DNA from: an uncultured Bacteroidales bacterium
Lineage (GTDB): Bacteria; Bacteroidota; Bacteroidia; Bacteroidales; UBA932
DNA length: 64,000 nucleotides
Direction: 5' to 3'
NCBI GenBank assembly: GCA_946403855.1
Contig: CAMJBH010000009.1
Coordinates: 34,791 to 98,790 of the forward strand
Shown piece by piece: positions 1 to 8,418 of the stretch. Position numbers and translations under genes: made by a program. The notes beneath the pieces were generated by a model that saw nothing but the letters and a program-made list of their open reading frames with translations, did no database searches and was not told the origin of the DNA. Numbering within the stretch: position 1 is the first letter of the stretch; the number at the start of each line of letters is the position of its first letter.

Positions 1-714
1 ACATCCTACAAGGTAAAGGACGAGTCTTCCGCAGTTGACACCGAGATCGAAGGCATGCTGTTCGAGTCCCTGAAGGGCTTCTTCAAGGAAGACCTCACTC
101 TGAGCGACTTCACATCTACCCTGGACAACCCCAACGGTATCATTTCTTCCGACAAGGTGGGTGCATCCATAGCCAGCGACATCAAGCGTTCCGCTATCAT
201 CAGCGTTCTGCTTGCCCTGCTCATCATCTTCGCATACATCGCATGGAGGTTCAAGGGCTGGAGCTGGGGTCTCGGCGGCGTTGTGTCACTTGCACACACA
301 GCCATCATCCTGATCGGCTTCTTCTCGCTGTTCAGCGGCATCCTGCCGTTCAACCTCGATGTTGACCAGACGTTCATTGCAGCTATCCTGACCATCATCG
401 GTTACGCTATCAACGATAACGTGGTTATCTTCGACCGTATCCGTGAGAATCTCGGTCTGCACCCGAACGACGACTTCAAGGATATGGTGAACAAGTCGCT
501 TAACCAGACTCTCACCCGTACGGTCAATACTTCCGTGTCAACCCTCCTGCCTATGCTTGCTATTGCGATCTTCGGTGGTGAGAGCATCCGCGGACTGTCC
601 GTAGCTCTGTGCCTCGGTATCCTCGTGGGAACCTACGCTTCCATCATGATCGGTACTCCTATCATGTACGACAGCACCCGCAAGGCTCAGGCCAAGAAGG
701 CGGAGAAGAAATAA
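1..714 (+). CDS. secDF: SecDF protein translocase, C-terminal (SecF) part, 5' truncated
   Basis: The reading frame is open from the first base, so the gene starts outside the window; about 237 C-terminal residues are visible. SecD/SecF use the proton motive force to help SecYEG finish protein export across the inner membrane. The visible part matches the SecF half: a periplasmic stretch, then hydrophobic segments near 180-250, 280-350, 370-430 and 600-670, and the SecF signature GYAINDNVVIFDRIREN around base 400-450. A short Lys/Ala-rich cytoplasmic tail ends the protein, as usual. Bacteroidota carry SecD and SecF as one fused chain; the fusion is inferred here because only the SecF half is present. 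A strong hairpin terminator follows at 761-814. Confidence 0.93.
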   Translation, partial: TSYKVKDESSAVDTEIEGMLFESLKGFFKEDLTLSDFTSTLDNPNGIISSDKVGASIASDIKRSAIISVLLALLIIFAYIAWRFKGWSWGLGGVVSLAHTAIILIGFFSLFSGILPFNLDVDQTFIAAILTIIGYAINDNVVIFDRIRENLGLHPNDDFKDMVNKSLNQTLTRTVNTSVSTLLPMLAIAIFGGESIRGLSVALCLGILVGTYASIMIGTPIMYDSTRKAQAKKAEKK

Positions 715-760
715 AAATGATACTTCAAACTGTACAATAAATTTCTGACAGTACGATAAA

Positions 761-814
761 ATAACCTCCGGGGCCCATAAAACATTGGCTAAGGGCCCCG
801 GAGGTTATTTTTAT
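761..814 (+). terminator. Hairpin terminator after secDF; 16-nt conserved loop
   Basis: A perfect 16-bp stem (761-776 with 793-808) is followed by a T-rich tract, a classical intrinsic terminator for secDF. The 16-nt loop ATAAAACATTGGCTAA (777-792) resembles the loops of hairpins at 12209-12281, 18816-18880 and 27512-27606, whose stems are unrelated in sequence. Confidence 0.85.
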
Positions 815-863
815 TGTACCATTTCCCAATGATAGTAGGTTATTAAGATTCGCAGTTTTTTTC

Positions 864-871
864 TATATTTG
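864..871 (+). promoter_or_regulatory. Bacteroidetes -7 promoter element, thiL-like gene
   Basis: TATATTTG matches the TAnnTTTG consensus of the Bacteroidetes primary sigma factor. Only four bases separate it from the ATG at 876, so the transcript would begin at or within a base or two of the start codon (leaderless). Confidence 0.6.
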
Positions 872-875
872 CACT

Positions 876-1853
876 ATGCCGGATTTTGGTCAGTTAGGAC
901 GCCGGGAGGCGATAAGGCAATTGTTCGAAGGGACTCCTTTCGAGCCGTTTTCAGATTGCAGCTTTGCCGCCAGCGAAGGAGAACGCATCGTGGGAGCCTC
1001 ACGCATGCTGCTGGAAGGGATAGATTTCGATCTTGTGTATTTCCCGCTTAAACATTTGGGCTATAAGAGCGTGGTCTGTGTTACAGGCGAGCTGTACGCC
1101 AGCCTGGCGCAGCCCCGCAGCCTTTCGGTGGTGCTGGGGATCTCGGCCAAGCTGGATTTCGAAAAGGTGAGGGAGCTCTGGCAGGGGGCCTGCAGCGCCG
1201 CTTCGGAGTTCGGTTATAGCAACGTGTCCCTGGACCTGCAGCCTTCGCGCAACGGCCTGAGCATAAGCGTCAGCGCCACTGGCAGTGCGGCCTCTCTGGA
1301 GCGTCCTGCGCCGGCATCGAAAGATCTTTTGTGCGTGAGTGGCGCTTTGGGAGCGGCTTATCTGGGTCTCCAGGTATTGGAGAAGGGGAAGCAGCGCTTC
1401 GAAAACGGCGCCGAGGGGCACGACAGCGAATTGGAGAAATACCGTATGCTGGTGGCGGCTTATCTCAAGCCGGAGCTTCCGGCAGGGCTGCCCGGGGCAC
1501 TTGCCGAGTCTGGCATCGTGCCTTCAGCTTCTCTGCTGGTGGACCGGGGTCTTGCCGACGCTCTTCTGCGACTTAGGGAAGCTACGGGGCTGGGGGCCAA
1601 GATTTATGCAGACCGTATCCCTTTCGAGGGAGGTAGTTTCGAACTTGGTAAGGCTCTGAATCTGGACCCTGTGGGCGCAGCAATGAACGGCGGAGACGAT
1701 TTCCAGATCCTGCTCGCCGTTCCGATTGCCTGTTTCGAGCGTTTCCGGCACGATTTCCAGACCTTCGATATAATCGGCCACCTGGCTCAGAGCGATGTGG
1801 GCGCCGTGCTTGTGTCTCCTGACGGACTGGAGCATCCTATCGACAACCTTTAA
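876..1853 (+). CDS. ThiL-like AIR-synthase-fold protein with eroded metal-binding Asp motifs
   Basis: The 325-residue protein aligns by eye along its whole length with Bacteroidales thiamine-monophosphate kinase (ThiL), the last step of thiamine diphosphate synthesis: LLEGIDFDL and FPLKHLGYKS near residues 45-65, VSGALGAAYLGLQVLEKG near 150-170, a GIVPSASLLVDRGL segment near 210-225 and MNGGDDFQILLAVP near 270. However, the aspartates that bind Mg-ATP in ThiL look lost: the N-terminal GDD is FSD, the TD before LLEG is SR, the SD after the HLGYK motif is GE, GGD is SLDL and ISDGL is LVDRGL. Only the last GGDD remains. It may therefore be a non-catalytic paralogue, or use an altered site. The start is the ATG just after the promoter at 864-871. 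The gene lies 12 nt before the DUF4923 gene, so the two may share a transcript. Family assignment is firm, kinase activity doubtful. Confidence 0.75.
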   Translation: MPDFGQLGRREAIRQLFEGTPFEPFSDCSFAASEGERIVGASRMLLEGIDFDLVYFPLKHLGYKSVVCVTGELYASLAQPRSLSVVLGISAKLDFEKVRELWQGACSAASEFGYSNVSLDLQPSRNGLSISVSATGSAASLERPAPASKDLLCVSGALGAAYLGLQVLEKGKQRFENGAEGHDSELEKYRMLVAAYLKPELPAGLPGALAESGIVPSASLLVDRGLADALLRLREATGLGAKIYADRIPFEGGSFELGKALNLDPVGAAMNGGDDFQILLAVPIACFERFRHDFQTFDIIGHLAQSDVGAVLVSPDGLEHPIDNL

Positions 1854-1865
1854 TATTTTTATAAA

Positions 1866-2474
1866 ATGAAAAAATTTATCATCATTCTCAGCGCGCTTAC
1901 ACTCTGCGCCGCAAATGCCAACGCCCAGGACTGGCTTAAGGACTTCCTGAAGGTCGCTACCGAGAAGGTCGGTGACGTCATTACCGGCACTTCCTCCGCT
2001 ACCAACTTCGACATCAAGGGCACCTGGAACTATCAGGGCGTGGCCATCGGCGCCGGCTCCGACAACGTGCTCACAAGCCTTGCCGCATCTGCAGGCACCG
2101 GCACCATCGAAAAGAAGTGCGACGAGCTCCTCGCCAAGGTAGGTATCAAGGCAGGCGCTGCCAAGCTCAGCTTCAAGGAGGACGGTTCCTTTACCCTTAA
2201 CGCTGGTAAGATCAATCTTCCCGGTACTTGGACCAAAGAGGGTAACAAGATTACCATCAACTTTGCTAAGCTCTTTACATTCAAGCTCGTTGGTACCATC
2301 AAGACTACCTCTACCGGCTGCGAACTCCTGTTCGATTCCGGTAAGTTCGTGGACTTTGTGAAGAAGGTTCTCGAGGTTGTGAACAAGGTGGCCAACAACT
2401 CCACCCTTTCCGCCGTACAGACCGCTCTGGCCAACGTCAACGACCTCAAGCTCGGCTTCAAGCTCAGCAAGTAA
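1866..2474 (+). CDS. DUF4923 family secreted lipocalin-like protein
   Basis: This 202-residue protein has a Sec signal peptide (MKK start, hydrophobic core, ANA-QD cleavage near residue 20) and no lipobox, so it is probably periplasmic or outer-membrane associated. The mature part has a helical N-terminal stretch (DWLKDFLKVATEKVGDV) and then beta-rich sequence with IKGTWNYQGVAI, KLSFKEDGSFTL and GTWTKEGNKITINF, the pattern of DUF4923 proteins of Bacteroidetes, which are thought to fold like lipocalins. The function of that family is unknown. It follows the ThiL-like gene by 12 nt and ends at two stacked terminator hairpins. Confidence 0.75.
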   Translation: MKKFIIILSALTLCAANANAQDWLKDFLKVATEKVGDVITGTSSATNFDIKGTWNYQGVAIGAGSDNVLTSLAASAGTGTIEKKCDELLAKVGIKAGAAKLSFKEDGSFTLNAGKINLPGTWTKEGNKITINFAKLFTFKLVGTIKTTSTGCELLFDSGKFVDFVKKVLEVVNKVANNSTLSAVQTALANVNDLKLGFKLSK

Positions 2475-2485
2475 TTCCGACAACT

Positions 2486-2577
2486 GTGCCCCTCGGTCCA
2501 TCGCGTGGACCGACAGGCACGTTTTAAGGCTATTTCGTAGCTCCTCGGTCCATCACGTGGACCGAGGAGCACGTTTT
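2486..2577 (+). terminator. Two stacked hairpins with the same core after the DUF4923 gene
   Basis: Hairpin 1 (2486-2520, then GTTTTA) has arms GTGCC and CGGTCC around the loop ATCGCGT. Hairpin 2 (2540-2570, then ACGTTTTT) has a 12-bp stem ending in CGGTCC around ATCACGT. The shared core indicates duplication; the second is the better intrinsic terminator. Confidence 0.75.
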
Positions 2578-2780
2578 TATGCCGTTATACAGACTTTCTA
2601 CGGCAGTCCTGGCTGTCCTGGCAGTCCTGGCAGTTCAGTTCCAAACCGTCAACTGCGGAGCATAACTAGTTGACCACCAGCTACTTCACACCAACATCTG
2701 CGGGAAAATTTCCCACAGACAAAGTAGCTAAGGGACTGGGGCATAGCAAGATACCTTTCTGCAGAACGACCGATGGTTCA

Positions 2781-2917
2781 GCCATTCGGGAGAAGATTTG
2801 GCTGTTTTTCTCCCGTTTACTCAGTTTTCTTGCCATTCGGGAGAGAATTTGGCTGTTTTTCTCCCGTTTACTCAGTTTTCCTGCCATTCTGGAGAGAATT
2901 TGGCGGTTTTTCTCCCG
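2781..2917. repeat. Three 51-bp tandem units, each with a hairpin
   Basis: Units start at 2781, 2832 and 2883, the last one partial. Each begins GCCATTC and contains an inverted repeat CGGGAGA / TCTCCCG (2787-2815, 2838-2866, 2889-2917). The third has one arm mismatch. They are nearly identical, so the amplification looks recent. Confidence 0.85.
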
Positions 2918-3210
2918 CTGTGCCCCACAGCGAGCCGCCAAACGGGCAAGGTGCAGAAAAATGGCCGACACCTTGCCCGTTAACATGCCCTAGAATGCTG
3001 TCAAAAGCCCTTTGCCGGGCAAGGTCCCACGCAAAAAAAGACACCTTGCCCACAACAACAGGGCAGAGTCGATTTCTTCCGCATATCTCAAAAAGATTGC
3101 GGTCCTGCCCTGAGCGATGTGGTACGGTGCCCAACCGTCAGACCCCGGGGAGGTCCCGAGAGAGGCGAGGGAAGTCCGGAGAGGCGCGAGAAGCCCGGGA
3201 GAGGCGCGGG

Positions 3211-3281
3211 GTGGCGCCGGGGACCTTTGGCTCCCGAAAAGGGAGGGGACCCACGAAGTGGGGAGGAGTCCCCGGCGCCAC
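3211..3281. repeat. Palindromic element, 13-bp arms with two inner hairpins
   Basis: Arms 3211-3223 and 3269-3281 (GTGGCGCCGGGGA and its complement) enclose 45 nt holding CTCCC-GAAAA-GGGAG and CCCAC-GAA-GTGGG hairpins. The build resembles the insert at 56876-56996. GAGCGAC-type motifs, also found in the in-frame elements at 49 and 50 kb, occur just to its right. Confidence 0.6.
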
Positions 3282-3305
3282 TCTGCGTCGCTCCGGGGCC
3301 GCTCC

Positions 3306-3386
3306 GGGCAGAATCTCGCCGGAAAGCTGCCGGAGCGAGGGACTTTGCCGAGCGACGGGCAGAATCTCGCCGGAAAGCTGCCAGAG
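3306..3386. repeat. Two direct repeats, 51-bp period
   Basis: A 30-nt unit beginning GGGCAGAATCTCGCC occurs at 3306-3335 and 3357-3386 with one mismatch. The period is the same as at 2781-2917 although the sequence is unrelated. Confidence 0.8.
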
Positions 3387-3394
3387 CTAGAGGC

Positions 3395-6300
3395 TTAGAC
3401 GACCGTCTTCTTCTGGAGGCTGTAGTTCATGCCGAGGTGGCGGACACGCTGCACGAAGTCGCTGGTGACATTCACGAAATACTTCTTGGAGTGGAAGTCG
3501 AGTTTGTAGCCAGTGGCTTTGTCGTAGAGTTGCAGCGACAGAGGCGTCTTGCCCTGGTTGCCTTTGAGCAAGGCCGATAGGCTGTGGCGGAACTGCGGCG
3601 ACAACAGGGCGGTGTCGAGCTCAAGGGTGAAACCTGCGATGAAGGTCTCGGTGACATTGCCCAATAGGATTATCTTCTTGATTTTGAAGGCATAAGGAGC
3701 CGTCTTACCCTGGGCCCTCTCTTCCGGCTTCAGGAAATATCTCTCTTCGATGTCGCCTTGGAGATACAGGTACTCATGGGGCTTCATGTAGGCCATGTAA
3801 GCCTCGTAGTCTTTTCCGAAAAGAGCAAATTCGTAGTGGCCCTGATAGTCTTCTATTGTGACCCTGGCCCCCGGAGAACCGGATTTGGTGGTGATTGACT
3901 TGACGTCGGTCACAATGCCCGCCATGGACACGGAAGCCTTTTTCTTCTCCTGTTCAAGCTCCTGGATTTTGTCTGCCAACCGACCCACGGATACGGTGGT
4001 AAAGTTCTCTATCTCAAAGGCATAACGATCCAGTGGATGGGCACTCAAATACATACCCACATAGTTCTTTTCTTCCTGGAGCAAGCCAAGTGTGTTCTCT
4101 TCCTCGGGAGCCTCGGGCATGACGGGGCGCTGGGGCTTGAGCTCCTCAACCTCGCCGAACAGCGAGAGGCTGTTGTCCATTTTGTCCGTCTTGTACAGGT
4201 CCATGTAGCGGGTAAGAGCGTCGATAAAGCGGTCGCCACCCTGCACCGGAGCGAAAAACTGGCTGCGGCGGTAGCCAAATGAGTCGAAAGCTCCAGCAAG
4301 GGCCAATATTTCTATAGCTTTGGCCGTTATCGTGACGTTTTTGGAGTCTTTGGCACTGCGCTCGGCCATTCTCTCGACGAAGTCATATACGTCCCTAAAC
4401 GGGCCGTTTTCGCCCCTTTCGGCCACTATTGCATCCACCACGTTGGAACCGAAGTTCTTTAGCCCACCGAGTCCGAAGCGGATGTTGCCTTCTTTGTTGA
4501 CTGTGAAGCCGGCTTCCGATTCGTTCACGTCGGGGCTCAGCACCTTTATGCCGTGCAGCTTGCAGTCTGCCATTATCTTCTTGATTTCGTCCATGTTGGA
4601 CAAGTTGCAAGAAAGGTTGGCAGCCAGGAACTCGGCTGTGTAGTGGCACTTGAGCCAGCCGGTCTGGTAGCTCACCCAGGCATAGCAGGTGGCGTGCGAT
4701 TTATTGAAAGCATATTGGGCAAACTTCTCCCAGTCTTTCCAGATTTTGTCCAAAGTCTTCTCGGGGTGGCCGTTAGCCTGCCCCTGACTCATGAACTTGT
4801 CTTTCAAGACCATCATTTCGCTTATCTTCTTCTTGCCCATGGCCTTACGCAGGCGGTCTGCCTCGCCCTTGGTGAAGCCGGCCAGCTTGCGGCTCAGAAG
4901 CATCACCTGCTCCTGGTACACCGTGATGCCGTAGGTCTCGGACAGAAACTCCTCCATCTCCGGCAGGTCGTACTCTATCTTCTGCACCCCCTGCTTGCGC
5001 TCCACGAAGTCTGGGATATAGTCCATGGGGCCCGGACGATAGAGGGCATTCATTGCTATCAGGTCCTCGAAACGCTCCGGCTTGAGGCGCTGAAGCCAGC
5101 TCTTCATGCCTTCGGATTCGAACTGGAACACCACCGTGGTGTCGCCGCGTCCGTAGAGTTCCAAGGTGGGCTTGTCGACAATGTCTATGGCCTCTATGTC
5201 TATGTCGATGCCATGGCGCTGCTTGATGTTGCGCAGGGTTTCATGTATGATGGACAGGGTGATGAGGCCCAGGAAGTCCATCTTGAGCATTCCCACGTCT
5301 TCGATGTAGTGCCCGTCGAACTGCGAGGTCCACACGTCTTTGCCCGTCTCCTTGTCCTTGGAGAGGCATATGGGAATATAGTCGGTGAGGTTGCCGCGGC
5401 CTATTATGGTGGCGCAAGCATGGACGCCTACCTGACGTATGCAGCCTTCGAGCTTCTGGGCGTAGTAGAGGACCTCCTTGTTGACATCAGGACCGTTCTC
5501 GAGCTCGTTACGGAACTCAGGCACAAGGCGGTAGCAGTTGGCAAGATTGATTTTGACGTCCGTGTCTTCCATTCCCTTCTGGAAGATCTTGCCGTCCTCT
5601 TCTACCACCTTGAATCCAGGCTTGAGGTCGTCGAGCTTGGGGTTGAAGGGGTACTTCTTCTCTACTTTTTCGCTGAGACGGTCGGGGACCATCTTTGACA
5701 GGCGGTTCGACTCGTCGATGCTCACTTCGCTGATGCGGGCCACATCTTTGATGGCGCTCTTGGCGGCCATGGTGCCAAAGGTAATCACGCGCGACACATG
5801 ATCCAGCCCGTAGGTCTTCTCCACGTATTCGTGAGCGTCGGCCAGGTTCTCGAAGTCCACATCGATATCCGGCATGGAGATTCGGTCCGGGTTAAGGAAA
5901 CGCTCGAACAGGAGATTGTATTTTATGGGGTCCAAATTGGTGATTCCCAGGCAATATGCCACCACGCTTCCTGCCGCCGAGCCTCGCCCCGGACCCACCA
6001 GGTACCCGTGTGCGCGCGAGGCGGCGATGTAGTCCTGCACAATGAGGAAGTAATCGGGGAAGCCCATCTTGCTGATGGTCTTGAGCTCGAAGCTGATGCG
6101 CTCGCTCTGCTCGTCGGAGAGGGTGTCGCCGTAGCGTTTGCGGGCTCCTCGGTAGGTAAGTTCACAGAGGTAGGCCACCGAGCGGCAGAATTCGTCGCCG
6201 CGGTACTCCCCGCGCTCGTCATAGCGCCCTTCGTCAATAATGTCCTTGTACTGCTCCATCTTGGAGTCTATGACAGCAAGGAACTCGGGGTCTATCTCGT

Positions 6301-7225
6301 ACTTGGGCAGCACGTGCGGGCGGTCTATTTTGTACGCTTCGATCTTGCCCGCCACTTCGAGGGTGTTGGCAAGTGCTTCGGGATGGTCGGGGAACAGGGC
6401 CGCCATCTCTTCTTCGCTTTTGATGTACTCCTGCTGAGTGTAGCGCAGGCGCCCCGGGTCGCTGACGTTGGCATTGGTGGTGAGGCAGATGAGCCTGTCG
6501 TGCACCGGTCCGTCGTTTTTGTTGATGAAGTGGGCGTCGTTGGTGGCAACCACCTTTATGCCAAGCTCCTGGGCAAGCTTAAATATGCCCTCGTTCACCT
6601 GCGCCTGGTTGCGGTACACATCGTAAATCTTGTCGTAAGCCTCGGGCGGCAGGCCTTCAACCTCGGTTTTGTGGAGCATTACTTCAAGGTAGTAGTCGTC
6701 TCCGAACACGCTGCGGTGCCACTGGGCGGCTTTGCGCGCTCCTTCGTAGTCGCCGGCCATGAGGTTGCGGGAAATCTCTCCCGCCAGGCACGCCGAACTG
6801 CATATCAAGTCTTCGTGGTACTTCTGAAGTACCTCATGGGTCACGCGGGGCTTATAATAGAAACCGTCGATGAAGCCTTCCGAGCAGATCTTCATGAGGT
6901 TCTTGTAGCCGTTGTAGTTTTTGGCCAGAAGTATGAGGTGGTAGTAGTTCTTGTGCTCGTTGTCTTTGAGGCGGTTGTCGTAGTGCCTGGTCACATACAC
7001 TTCACAACCCACCAGCGGCTTCACCAGCGGCTGGCCGTCCGGGCCGAGGTTGGACTTGTCCCAGGCCCACTTGAGGAACTCCTTGACACCGTACATGTTG
7101 CCATGGTCGGTGATGGCAATGGCGGGCATCCCGAGCTCGCGGGCCCTGGCAAACAGCGTTTTTATGTCGGACAGACCATCCAGTATCGAGTACTGTGTGT
7201 GAACGTGCAGATGAACAAATGACAT
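3395..7225 (-). CDS. dnaE: DNA polymerase III subunit alpha
   Basis: At 1276 residues this is a full-length replicative polymerase of the C family (DnaE type). The N-terminal PHP domain is intact in its metal-binding signatures (HLHVHTQYSILDG at residues 5-17, DHGNMYG near 40). The palm holds GRGSAAGSVVAYCLG near 410 and the catalytic PDIDVDFE near 448. A finger segment FNKSHATCYAWVSYQTGW lies near 840, then helix-hairpin-helix sequence, and an OB-fold near 1090-1150 (VSMAGIVTDVKSITTKSG). The preserved PHP residues suggest it could still proofread, which is inference. The ATG sits four bases after a TATCTTTG promoter, so the mRNA is probably leaderless. It faces a small secreted-protein gene across a 44-bp divergent promoter region. 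Confidence 0.98.
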   Translation of the reverse strand: MSFVHLHVHTQYSILDGLSDIKTLFARARELGMPAIAITDHGNMYGVKEFLKWAWDKSNLGPDGQPLVKPLVGCEVYVTRHYDNRLKDNEHKNYYHLILLAKNYNGYKNLMKICSEGFIDGFYYKPRVTHEVLQKYHEDLICSSACLAGEISRNLMAGDYEGARKAAQWHRSVFGDDYYLEVMLHKTEVEGLPPEAYDKIYDVYRNQAQVNEGIFKLAQELGIKVVATNDAHFINKNDGPVHDRLICLTTNANVSDPGRLRYTQQEYIKSEEEMAALFPDHPEALANTLEVAGKIEAYKIDRPHVLPKYEIDPEFLAVIDSKMEQYKDIIDEGRYDERGEYRGDEFCRSVAYLCELTYRGARKRYGDTLSDEQSERISFELKTISKMGFPDYFLIVQDYIAASRAHGYLVGPGRGSAAGSVVAYCLGITNLDPIKYNLLFERFLNPDRISMPDIDVDFENLADAHEYVEKTYGLDHVSRVITFGTMAAKSAIKDVARISEVSIDESNRLSKMVPDRLSEKVEKKYPFNPKLDDLKPGFKVVEEDGKIFQKGMEDTDVKINLANCYRLVPEFRNELENGPDVNKEVLYYAQKLEGCIRQVGVHACATIIGRGNLTDYIPICLSKDKETGKDVWTSQFDGHYIEDVGMLKMDFLGLITLSIIHETLRNIKQRHGIDIDIEAIDIVDKPTLELYGRGDTTVVFQFESEGMKSWLQRLKPERFEDLIAMNALYRPGPMDYIPDFVERKQGVQKIEYDLPEMEEFLSETYGITVYQEQVMLLSRKLAGFTKGEADRLRKAMGKKKISEMMVLKDKFMSQGQANGHPEKTLDKIWKDWEKFAQYAFNKSHATCYAWVSYQTGWLKCHYTAEFLAANLSCNLSNMDEIKKIMADCKLHGIKVLSPDVNESEAGFTVNKEGNIRFGLGGLKNFGSNVVDAIVAERGENGPFRDVYDFVERMAERSAKDSKNVTITAKAIEILALAGAFDSFGYRRSQFFAPVQGGDRFIDALTRYMDLYKTDKMDNSLSLFGEVEELKPQRPVMPEAPEEENTLGLLQEEKNYVGMYLSAHPLDRYAFEIENFTTVSVGRLADKIQELEQEKKKASVSMAGIVTDVKSITTKSGSPGARVTIEDYQGHYEFALFGKDYEAYMAYMKPHEYLYLQGDIEERYFLKPEERAQGKTAPYAFKIKKIILLGNVTETFIAGFTLELDTALLSPQFRHSLSALLKGNQGKTPLSLQLYDKATGYKLDFHSKKYFVNVTSDFVQRVRHLGMNYSLQKKTVV

Positions 7226-7229
7226 AGTA

Positions 7230-7237
7230 CAAAGATA
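7230..7237 (-). promoter_or_regulatory. -7 promoter element of dnaE
   Basis: TATCTTTG on the minus strand ends four bases before the dnaE ATG, which places the expected transcription start at the start codon. Confidence 0.65.
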
Positions 7238-7251
7238 AGATATTTTTTACT

Positions 7252-7259
7252 TAACTTTG
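7252..7259 (+). promoter_or_regulatory. -7 promoter element of the secreted-protein gene at 7270
   Basis: TAACTTTG lies 10 nt before ATG 7270 and is back to back with the dnaE promoter (only 14 bp between the two elements). Confidence 0.6.
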
Positions 7260-7269
7260 TAGCGTAAAA

Positions 7270-7758
7270 ATGAATGTTATGAAGAAGTTTTTGATTATTC
7301 TTGCTTCCCTGACGATATTCGTGGTGAGCGCCAGCGCTCAGCGCGAAAACGTTACGTACCTTACAGGCGGTGTGATTCATCGCTGGAGCGATTCTGACAA
7401 TTTTTACCCTGGCGCAAACCTGGCCTTCGGCTTCCGCAACTATAACCCGGAGGCGGGAGTTTCTTTTTCTTATGGAGCCGAACTGCTTGGATACTGGGTT
7501 CCCGACGCAGCTAAAAACAACACTTTTGGCGCATATGCCATACCTGAGATTGGCATCGCCCTTGGACCTCGAGGTTTCATTATATTCCCTCACGCAGGAT
7601 TCATGGCCGGCTACAGCTCAGATCGAGGCACCTTCGGCACCGGCGGAAAGGCCGGCCTGGCATTCGACTTCGGCAGCCATATCACCTTGGATTTCAGCTC
7701 CTATTACATCAAGGGAAGTTCCTGGATCAGCGCCCTCAACTTTATCTGGAGGTTCTAA
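7270..7758 (+). CDS. Small secreted beta-rich protein, probable outer-membrane beta-barrel
   Basis: A protein of 162 residues (159 if ATG 7279 is used) with a Sec signal ending SASA-QR. The mature part alternates Gly and aromatic residues in short strands (LTGGVIHRWSD, GANLAFGFRNYN, GVSFSYGAELLGYW, ITLDFSSYYIKG) and ends NFIWRF, a terminal aromatic as used for BAM recognition. This fits a small eight-stranded outer-membrane barrel of the porin-like superfamily. I recognise no specific family. A terminator-like hairpin follows at 7772-7801. Confidence 0.65.
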   Translation: MNVMKKFLIILASLTIFVVSASAQRENVTYLTGGVIHRWSDSDNFYPGANLAFGFRNYNPEAGVSFSYGAELLGYWVPDAAKNNTFGAYAIPEIGIALGPRGFIIFPHAGFMAGYSSDRGTFGTGGKAGLAFDFGSHITLDFSSYYIKGSSWISALNFIWRF

Positions 7759-7771
7759 GATCTGGATATAG

Positions 7772-7801
7772 ATTCTTCGGCAGGTGATCCTGCCTCAGAA
7801 T
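7772..7801 (+). terminator. Hairpin after the 7270 gene
   Basis: Stem ATTCT and GGCAGG pair with CCTGCC and AGAAT around a TGAT loop. No strong T-tract follows; two TGACAC/GTGTCA hairpins come directly after it. Confidence 0.5.
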
Positions 7802-7880
7802 GACACGAAAACCCCTGTCTCCGTGTCAGTTTCTGCCGTTTCCGGCCGTTTCTGACACGCTGCGGCCTTATTCCGTGTCA
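7801..7880. repeat. Two TGACAC-N16-GTGTCA hairpins, 52-bp period
   Basis: Units at 7801-7828 and 7853-7880 have identical six-base arms and exactly 16-nt loops. A third copy at 8419-8446 overlaps the folK stop codon. The loops of the second and third copies share CTTATTCC. Together they bracket the lipoprotein gene at 7902-8351. Confidence 0.8.
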
Positions 7881-7901
7881 GCACGCTCGGAGTGGACAGT
7901 A

Positions 7902-8351
7902 TTAACGCACAAGAGTTCTTATCGTTTTTCCCTTCATTTCGTAGTCCAGGTACAGTTTATCAACTTCGGTACCTATCACTTTGTGCTTGACCTGACCGAT
8001 TGTAAGGATAGAAGAAGTAGCATCAAAAGACCAATGCCTATCTTCGACTAAATCTGACTTGCTGGTCTCCCCTTTGTCCGGAAACGTTATTGAAACACTG
8101 GAGTCATCTGAGAATTTATACGTAACACCATTTCCGTCGCCGGGCTCACTTTTCTCCCATCTTCCAGAGGGACCAAGAACGTAACTGCTTGATCCTAAAT
8201 GCCACACACCTTTGGTTATATCGATATCCGTCCATTCCTTTTCTGATATCGATCCATTTAGTGTGGGTCCGTTGATGATATCATACTGTATTTTGGAGCA
8301 GCTACAAAGAGCTACAAAGAAACAGAATAGAAATACTAATTTTGTTTTCAT
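7902..8351 (-). CDS. Small lipoprotein of unknown function
   Basis: The chosen start is ATG 8351 because it gives a proper lipoprotein signal (MKTK, hydrophobic core FLFCFFVAL, lipobox LCSC); the frame stays open upstream, but that part crosses the promoter. The 149-residue product has a beta-rich body (GVWHLGSSSYVLGPSGRWEKS, VTYKFSDDSSVSITFPDKG) with the look of a lipocalin-like domain, but I do not recognise a family. Its coding sequence is clearly richer in A and T than the neighbours, and hairpins with the same arms lie on both sides, so it may be an acquired cassette. Confidence 0.65.
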   Translation of the reverse strand: MKTKLVFLFCFFVALCSCSKIQYDIINGPTLNGSISEKEWTDIDITKGVWHLGSSSYVLGPSGRWEKSEPGDGNGVTYKFSDDSSVSITFPDKGETSKSDLVEDRHWSFDATSSILTIGQVKHKVIGTEVDKLYLDYEMKGKTIRTLVR

Positions 8352-8396
8352 AATAAAGTAGAAATTAGTTAACGCATCTTGCTTTACCGGCTTTTG

Positions 8397-8404
8397 CAAA
8401 GATA
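8397..8404 (-). promoter_or_regulatory. -7 promoter element of the lipoprotein gene
   Basis: TATCTTTG on the minus strand, 45 nt before ATG 8351. Confidence 0.55.
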
Positions 8405-8418
8405 GTATAATTATTTAA

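Larger units (their letters stand above)
2581..3394. repeat. Gene-free palindrome- and repeat-rich stretch (about 0.8 kb)
   Basis: No convincing gene lies here; open frames are GC-rich or repeat-derived and lack family features. In order it holds: short CCTGGCAGT repeats (2605-2635); three 51-bp tandem units from 2781; a perfect 13-bp inverted repeat 2941-2953/2969-2981; a 9-bp inverted repeat 3017-3025/3043-3051; a 13-bp inverted repeat 3211-3223/3269-3281 whose loop has two small hairpins; and two direct repeats 51 bp apart at 3306 and 3357. The last part borders the dnaE stop codon. Confidence 0.8.

Noticed and set aside
2781..2917. CRISPR-like array
   Set aside because: The units are contiguous tandem copies; there are no unique spacers and no cas genes in the window.
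2670..3580. Open frames through the 51-bp repeats upstream of dnaE's 3' end
   Set aside because: The predicted proteins are repeats or Arg/Gly/Pro-rich, come from palindromes, and one runs into dnaE on the other strand.
4553..7222. Long open frames on the plus strand opposite dnaE
   Set aside because: They mirror the dnaE codons, show hydrophobic low-information protein with no family features, and lack promoters. Similar antisense frames opposite sdhA, mutS and the 55.8-58.8 kb gene are also shadows.
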